NCBI GenBank assembly: GCA_015680905.1
Contig: CM027384.1
Coordinates: forward strand, 77,533,501 to 77,597,500
Direction of reading: 5' to 3'
Origin: Coptis chinensis
Lineage: Eukaryota; Streptophyta; Magnoliopsida; Ranunculales; Ranunculaceae
DNA: 64,000 nucleotides
Shown in pieces: positions 58,042 through 64,000 of this stretch. Position 1 is the stretch's first letter. Every line of letters begins with the position of its first letter. The notes below the pieces were generated by a model. That model ran no database searches. It was given only the letters and a program-made list of their open reading frames with translations, and was not told where the DNA came from. The translations under genes were made by a program, and so were the position numbers.

Positions 58042-59860
58042 ATGACGATACCAAGAGCTCAAGGTCCCGATGTGATTATCGACGACGATCATCACGAACA
58101 TGATGGTCAAGGACAACTTGGCTACCGACAAAGATAATACCTTCAAATACCGCTGCTTCCACCAATGCGCCAAATTATTCAGCCGGAGGTTATTGCTTCC
58201 GACGATTCTCCAAGATCGATCGCGGATAATGTAAGTCATATGTCTCGAGAAGCACTTCTTCAAAAGTTAAAGATCGTCCCAAAACGAAATAATTACTACA
58301 AAGGCCATCTTAAACGACGCGCTCCACTCGTAGATGATGTTGTATCCGTCACACCACAACGCCACACACGCCAACGACATAATAGTGTGTGGATCGCTTT
58401 AAGTGGTGAGGATGAGATTCGCAATATTCGCAACAGCCACCAACAAGTTAAGAGTAATGGGCTTACGAATTCCCGACCTCCGAGAAATCTCCACCCACTT
58501 GGTCACGTTCTCGGTAGGCAAGGTACCGCTTCATAATCGTCCGATCGCACCCCACGGTCCTACAAATTTTCGCAAGTCCCGAGGAATTCAAATGGTGAAA
58601 TGTAATAATGATCGCACTCATGATCGTAACCATCGATGGTGAAACACTTCAAAGAACGCTGTTCTTATCATTCAACATTATCGCATCGAAAGCCCAACAT
58701 ACCATCCACAATCATCTCGACACGGAAACGATGAATCTTCGCCGTTTTCTTCTCTCTCGTTTCTCCCATAGGCGCCATCGCGACTATGATCACGATCAAA
58801 CAGATACGGATCCGATGACTCCTCAACGGTCGAGAAATGATTAAAAAGCTCTTCCTCGACGATCCTTTTGAATCGACACTAGAAAATCTGGCGGTTGAAG
58901 ATGGTATTTTGGACAAATTTTCTCTCGCCCGTCAAAGGGCTACTCATAACAAAGACTTCAAACAACCGAGTTTGATCAATATGATGATGTCGAGGGTTGC
59001 CCTATGCTTCATGTGATTAATTTCACAAACAAACCGGGTTTTATCGGGAGGTGATGACGCTTTAAAATGCAAACTTTTCCCTTCTACATTAAAAAAAGGG
59101 AAGCGTTGGTATGGTTTTAGCGAATTACCTCCTCCGCTTCATTTGTCGATTCAAGGACTTAACCGAAAAGTTTTCAAGATCGTTTTCATCATAATCTCAA
59201 ACGTCCAAATGGAGTCCGAAGTTCTTTTCAACATCAAGCAACAACGCGAGGAAACTCTCCGTAGTTTTATCGCTAAGTTTCCGCCAAGCCGCAAAAGAGA
59301 TTTCGAGCAATCCGATCTAATGGTGGTTTACGCTTTTAAAGAAGCTATCTTGTTTGATAAAGATGGGTTATACAACTCTCTTGTTCGATATTCCATCTTC
59401 CGGACGTCGCGTTATACCAAAAAGTTCAACAATTTATCAATGTTGAAGACGACACACGGCCGCCGAACTTCTCGTGACAAAGATAATAAAGGAAAGGATT
59501 TCAATGATCAATAAATAAAAGCGTAAGAATCCGACTTTTGATCAACAAAGAACCCAAATGAAAGCCTCCGTGATAAGAAAGACGACTCCACGAAAGGTGA
59601 TGGAAAGCCTTTTACCGATTTTGAATTAACTCCGCTTTTAATACCAAATATCGTAGTTTAGTTTACAAAAATCAAGGATAAGAGAGTCCACTTTCACGCC
59701 GTTTCCGCTCTCATGACGACACTAAACCAACTCGCGATAAATCGTTATGGTGCAAATTTCATAATGATTATGGTCATGAAACGGAGAATTGTCGGTCTTT
59801 ATGGGAAGAATTGAAAAGCTTGTGCGTAATGGGAAACTTGATCAATATGTGCGTAAGAAA
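58042..59860 (+). pseudogene. Tat-lineage gag, degenerate
   Basis: N-terminal fragments include a frame at 58165-58536. The capsid-like region at 59100-59515 (RWYGFSELP, then NIKQQREETLRSFIAKF, YAFKEAI) matches the retrotransposon gag domain. It ends in a basic tail. A Tat-specific Cys/His phrase at about 59752 reads WCKFHNDYGHETENCRSL. Several frameshifts separate the pieces. Confidence 0.8.
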
Positions 59861-60147
59861 GTAACAACTCAAGCTTTAACTATCAATCGATCACAATGTC
59901 ATTAAGGTTGGACATGCCATTATTGATTCATTGTCCAATACTCGAAAACCGCCGCCGTTCTAAAGTCAAGTATCCGTCTAATTTGTATGCGGTTAACGGA
60001 TCAATTTTGTGGAAGGTTTTCGCGACGGAGACTATTGAAGATGAACCATTATGTTTCACTGACCAAGATCTAATGGGCGTGCATGTTCCTCATTATGATG
60101 TTTGTCGTGATAATCATTATATCGCTTGTATCGCGGTACAACGATAA

Positions 60148-60387
60148 ATGATCGACAATCGTAGTTCAGCTAAGGCGTCATGTTTTCCGGGTGTTATCGC
60201 GAAGATTCCTTTTATTGATAACTTGGTCACCCCTGAAAATGCGCCTATCGTTGGTTTTGATGGTACCGCTACTCATTGCGTTGGAAAGGTATCTCTCCCG
60301 GTCACTCTAATGCAGAAGGAAGTCAATATTGATTTCTTATTGATGGATTGTAAATCCCCTTACAATGTTATCCTTGGTCGAGATTGA
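60148..60387 (+). pseudogene. Tat-lineage aspartic protease
   Basis: MIDNRSSAKAS is the active-site loop, with Arg in place of the Gly of D(T/N)GSS. It is followed by APIVGFDGTATHCVGKVSLP and FLLMDCKSPYNVILGRD, the typical Tat protease C-terminus. The active-site change should inactivate it. The stop at 60385-60387 is a frame break. Confidence 0.85.
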
Positions 60388-60719
60388 TTCATTATATGGA
60401 AGCCGCCGCCCTCAACATATCATCAAGCCATCAAGTTCCCTTCAATAAAAAGTATGTAAGGTCGCAATGATCAACCGCATCTCTAATTTGCCACGATAAT
60501 GTTCTCGAGGATTATAAGAAGTCCGAAGTTGTTGGATCGAACTATTCGAGTTCCAACGCCAAAATAGCAATTACGATCCGGACCTTCAGTTTACTCGCCA
60601 ATCGAAATGTTGAAGGACCCCGACGGTCGATCCACTTTTAGAAGTTCAAATTGGCCAACTCCCTCAAGAGACTACTTTTATTTCAAATCGAACTTCCGTA
60701 AGAGGAGAGACAAGAGCTT

Positions 60720-61661
60720 ATTTTGTTATCATGAAGAATAATCATGTGTTTGCTTGGCTTAATAGAGCAAATGCCTCGGTATAGATCCTTCGGTGGCTTG
60801 TCATAAACTCGACATTGATCCTAATGCAAAACCAGTTCGACAAAAAGCCCCGGGATGGCCCCCGATAGAAAGATGAAAGTGAAAGACGAAATCGACCGCC
60901 TCTTTGTCCGTTAACTTTATAAGGCCTCGTGACTTATCCAACATGGATGTCAAATGTTGTCGCAGTGCCTAAAAAGAACGACAAGAATTACGTGTTTGTA
61001 TCGATTTCACAAATCTCAATAAGGCTTGTCCGGTTCATCCATATCCATTGCCTCAGATATCTGAAATGGTCGATGCAACATCCGGTTTTCGCGTTTGTCT
61101 TTTTGGATGCTTATTCCGGTTATCATCGATTCCGTTATTCATTGAGGACCAAGAGTTCATCGCATTCATTACGCACCAAGGCATTTCATCGTTACCGTAA
61201 TGCCTTTCGGTCCGAAAAAACGCGGAGCCACATATCAAAAGCTAGTCAACACTATTTTTCTCGACCTACTTGAAAGACAAATTCGAGCATACATCGATGA
61301 CATGGTTGTCAAATCTACAAAAGCACCTGATCATCTTACTGATTTGCAAGCTGTTTTCGACAGACTCTCCAATGTCAACATGCGTTTGAATCCGGCTAAG
61401 TGTTCTTTCGGTTTATCATCTGGTAAATTCTTAGGATACATGATGACTAGACGCGGAATTGAAGCAAATCCGGATCAGATTCGAGCTGTCCTTGAAATGC
61501 CTTCTCCGACGTCAAAGAAAGAAATTCAACGACTTACAGGACGCTTGGCTGCCCTAAATCGCTTTATCTCTCGGTATTCTGATCGATGCCGTCCTTTTTT
61601 CCAAACATTGAAAGACGCATCAATTTGGATGAGGACCGTGAAGTTGCATTTCGCCATTTGA
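60720..61661 (+). pseudogene. Tat-lineage reverse transcriptase
   Basis: VVAVPKKNDKN is followed, after a frame change, by CIDFTNLNKACPVHPYPLP (first RT motif) and DAYSGYH. After another change comes MPFGPKKRGATYQKLVN, then the catalytic YIDDMVVKS at about 61291 and LNPAKCSFGLSSGKFLGYMM, RGIEANPDQIRAVLEM and RLTGRLAALNRFISR. The segment from 61200 to 61661 is continuous and well kept; the upstream part is frameshifted at least twice. Confidence 0.92.
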
Positions 61662-62051
61662 AAGCATACTTAGTCCAACCTCCAGTTCTTACCGGTCCCA
61701 AAGAACGGGCAGCTATAGGTCGTATTTAGCCGCCACCGATCATGCCGTAGTGCCGCCTTATTTGTCAACGGTGGCGATGGGCGCCCTATATTCTTTGTTA
61801 GCAAGACTCTTACAACCCGCTGAAACAAGATATTCTCGAGTGGAGAAAATTGCATTGGCTTTGGTTCATGGTGCCCGACGCCTTAAACCTTATTTCCGTG
61901 GACGAAGTCGTCAAAGTTTATAATGGAATATCCACTGCGAAAAGCTTTTCGTAATGCTTTCGAATCAAGTCGCCTCATGAGAATGGGAAAGTTACCTTAG
62001 CTTTATAGCATTGTGTTTTGAAACTTCGCATACGGTGAGAAAGGACAAGCT
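61662..62051 (+). pseudogene. Tat-lineage RNase H and linker remnant
   Basis: Pieces of the standard RNase H domain are spread over three frames, for example EKIALALVHGARRLKPYF near 61842-61900 after a frame change. Too broken for residue-level statements. Confidence 0.6.
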
Positions 62052-62477
62052 TTGGCTTCGCTAATGGCTGATTTTCCAATTGAGGATATTCTTATGTCTG
62101 ACGCGTTACTAGACGAAGAGAATGTCGTCGACAACACGCCATTACCTCTCAGGGATGATGATTTGCCAAACTTATCAGATGTATCTGCTGATTGTTGGAT
62201 TGTTTACACTGATGGTTCGCATAATAAATATGGCTCCGGTATTGGGTGTGTAATCTTGCAACCGAATGGAGAAAAAATTGAGAAGTCAGTGCGTTTGGGT
62301 TTTGACGCTTCAAATAATGAGGCCGAAGTCTGGTTGTCATTTGCGGCTTCAGCGCGACCGCTTTTCACTTGGGGGCTTAAGCTACAATTATTCACAGATT
62401 CTAAGTTAGTCGCTAGCCGGTTTGGTGGATCGTTATGCAGCTCGTGGACGATAGAATGGCGGCTTATGTGGACTTAA
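62052..62477 (+). pseudogene. Archaeal-type RNase H (aRH) domain of the Tat element
   Basis: Reads MASLMADFPIEDIL, then WIVYTDGSHNKYGSGIGCVI (first Asp), RLGFDASNNEAE (Glu) and LFTDSKLVAS (Asp). The NNEAE phrase and position after RT/RNase H are diagnostic for aRH, which in Tat elements was acquired in addition to the ancestral RNase H. The frame changes after SNNEAE, where YxALLAGL is normally found. Confidence 0.85.
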
Positions 62478-63025
62478 TTCATCGGATTGCTCGAAATTTT
62501 GATTCTATCGGTTGCGTGCGGCGTCCGCGTCATGACGTCGCGACATCGCGGATTCTCTTGCTTATTTATCCGCGCGGTTAAGTCGGATAAGCCTCGCCAG
62601 ATAACCATTGAATTTCAAAAGGAACCGAAGTATCGACCGGTCCATCGAGGATGCGCGATATGTACATCACTCGAGTTGTTTTTCATCAAGACATTTTCTC
62701 GAGGAATCATGTTATGCCAATTTGATATCTCCGTCGGTTTCGCAAGCGCGATCTTGATAATCAAAATTTGTCATTGCAGAAAAACGCTTTGATCCACAAC
62801 TTATGCTATCGATGACCACAATGATCCCGGTTCAATGATATTGTCTCGGTTCATACCGACGACGCATCATGAAGTCGACAATGCTCCGTAGGTTCCCGAT
62901 ATAGAGCTAAGTTTTCCACTTACACCTTGTGGACGAAGATGATTGGCGTCTTCCTTATATCACATATTTACATGATCACATCTTGCCTCCCGGATCATAA
63001 AGTGGGTGATCGTTAAGTAAACGCG

Positions 63026-64000
63026 ATGATGTTTGGAAATATTGTCTCATATCGACTTGAACGATTACATTGCAACTTTATCGCAAAGGCACAAGTCTTA
63101 ACCCTATGCTTTCGTTGTCTCGCCAGAGAGTGGTTTGCTCGCCCCGGGCGGAAATTCATTCAGCCCTATGTGGGAACCACTCCGGCGAAGTCTCGCTTCA
63201 TAGAGCAATGACACAAGGATACTTGGTGGCCGTACATGCAAAAGGATGCTAAAAGCGTTTGTCCGAGAAGTGTGTTCCTTGTCAGAAATATGCTAACATG
63301 GGAAATCTTCCAGCAACGGAACTTCATCCAATTTTGAGCCCTTGGCCGTTTGCAAAGTGGGGTCTTGACATCGTCGGTCCTCTTCCGAAAGCTCCCCGGC
63401 AAAGTGTTCGTTTCTTACTGGTCGCGAATCGCTTATTTTACCAAAGTGGGTCAAGCTATGCCCTTAGCCCGGATCCATGCTTCGGATGTTAAAAAATTCT
63501 TATGGCGAGACATTGTTTGTCGTTTCGGTATTCCAACATCATTGACTTCCGACAATGGCAAACAATTTGATGTCAAGAAATTCGACAGTTTTGTTCTGAC
63601 TTGAAGATTAGTCACAATTTCTCGGCACCATACCATCCTCGAGCTAATGGACAAGCCGCTACTAACAAAAATCCATTCTTGCAATGCTCAAGCGGCGACT
63701 TCAACAGCCAAAGGAAATTGGGTTAAGGAACTTCCTCAAGGTTATGTGGGCTTATCGAACCACACCTAAGCATTCAACTGGATTTTCTCCGTTTAATCTT
63801 GCTTACGGTACGGAAGCGGTCTTGCCTACAGAGTTGATGACACCAACCACACGAACTTCTAACGTGGAATTAGAGTCAAATGATCAAGCACTTGCTCAAG
63901 CCAAAGCCTTGATAGATGAGACAAGAGATGTTGGTCTTCAACAGTTAATTCGTTATCAAGCTGATATGAAACGAAAATATGACAAGAAAGTTCGACTTAA
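63026..64000 (+). pseudogene. Tat-lineage integrase, 3' end outside window
   Basis: Zinc-binding part KCVPCQKYANM (63265 on), core SPWPFAKWGLDIVGPLP (first Asp), DIVCRFGIPTSLTSDNGKQF (second Asp, about 63547). At about 63651 the motif usually GQAEATNK reads GQAATNK: the codon for the catalytic Glu has been lost as an exact triplet. A two-base insertion follows. The C-terminal part AYRTTPKHSTGFSPFNLAYG, TEAVLPTELM runs to the window end in a single frame. Confidence 0.9.

Larger units (their letters stand above)
57503..64000 (+). mobile_element. Ty3/gypsy element of the Tat lineage, decayed, 3' end outside window
   Basis: A 481-bp LTR with perfect 10-bp inverted ends (TGTTTCGACC and GGTCGAAACA) is followed by a TGGCGC primer site and the order gag, zinc knuckle, protease, RT, RNase H, second RNase H, integrase. 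The second, archaeal-type RNase H between RT/RNase H and integrase defines the Tat lineage (Ogre/Retand relatives). The coding region is broken in nearly every domain, mostly by one- and two-base deletions. It is inserted in the LTR starting at 54955, with TGATG before it (57498-57502) as the presumed target copy. Confidence 0.92.

Overview
This is a 64 kb piece of AT-rich nuclear DNA from a flowering plant. The evidence is a plant-type ribosomal stalk gene with GT-AG introns, a plant-only DUF1639 protein, and plant lineages of LTR retrotransposons (Ale-like copia, Tekay-like and Tat-like gypsy) and DNA transposons (hAT, Mutator-like, PIF/Harbinger). The intron structure and AT-rich spacers fit a dicot, but the species cannot be fixed from the sequence. 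Only two ordinary host genes are visible. The rest is transposable elements, many nested inside one another, plus tandem arrays and spacers in which I see no gene.

Left part (1-9.6 kb). The 3' part of a DUF1639 gene (+) is followed by a truncated gypsy element (1961-4792) and a short tandem repeat. Then comes a complete five-exon gene for the 60S stalk protein P0 (319 aa, minus strand, 6263-8844). Its promoter has a TATA box, a telo-box and site II motifs; the site II motifs lie in what looks like the end of an old hAT transposon.

9.6-16.1 kb. A full-length non-autonomous LTR retrotransposon carries perfect 5-bp target duplications, a 45-bp tandem array and no gag-pol. A 2.67 kb solo LTR is inserted in it. 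From 16.1 to 23.6 kb I recognise no gene.

23.6-30 kb. A copia element with nearly identical 202-bp LTRs has lost its reverse transcriptase region to a block made of a 55-bp tandem array and part of another LTR.

30.6-37 kb. A reverse-transcriptase-domain pseudogene (minus) has an oligo(A) tail and 38-bp flanking direct repeats. It is followed by a Mutator-type MITE with a perfect 9-bp target duplication.

38.8-54.7 kb. This is the most intricate section. The two halves of a PIF/Harbinger transposase (minus) are separated by about 12 kb of Mutator-like element, and the PIF partner gene (Myb/SANT-like) is divergent to the right. The Mutator-like transposase gene is itself cut by a solo LTR (which contains a non-autonomous hAT), by a complete hAT element holding a ubiquitin fragment, and by a Tourist-like MITE. 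Downstream it has an unidentified ORF (+) and a convergent GRF-type zinc-finger pseudogene (-). A second solo LTR lies in the PIF transposase N-terminus.

55-64 kb. A second copy of the 2.6 kb LTR family is interrupted by a decayed Tat-lineage gypsy element (LTR, PBS, gag, protease, RT, archaeal-type RNase H, integrase) that runs off the window.

Most mobile genes are broken by stops and frameshifts. The value of the window lies in the order of insertions, which the target-site duplications fix well, and in a few unusual passengers (ubiquitin fragment, GRF gene, orphan ORF, retroposed RT gene).
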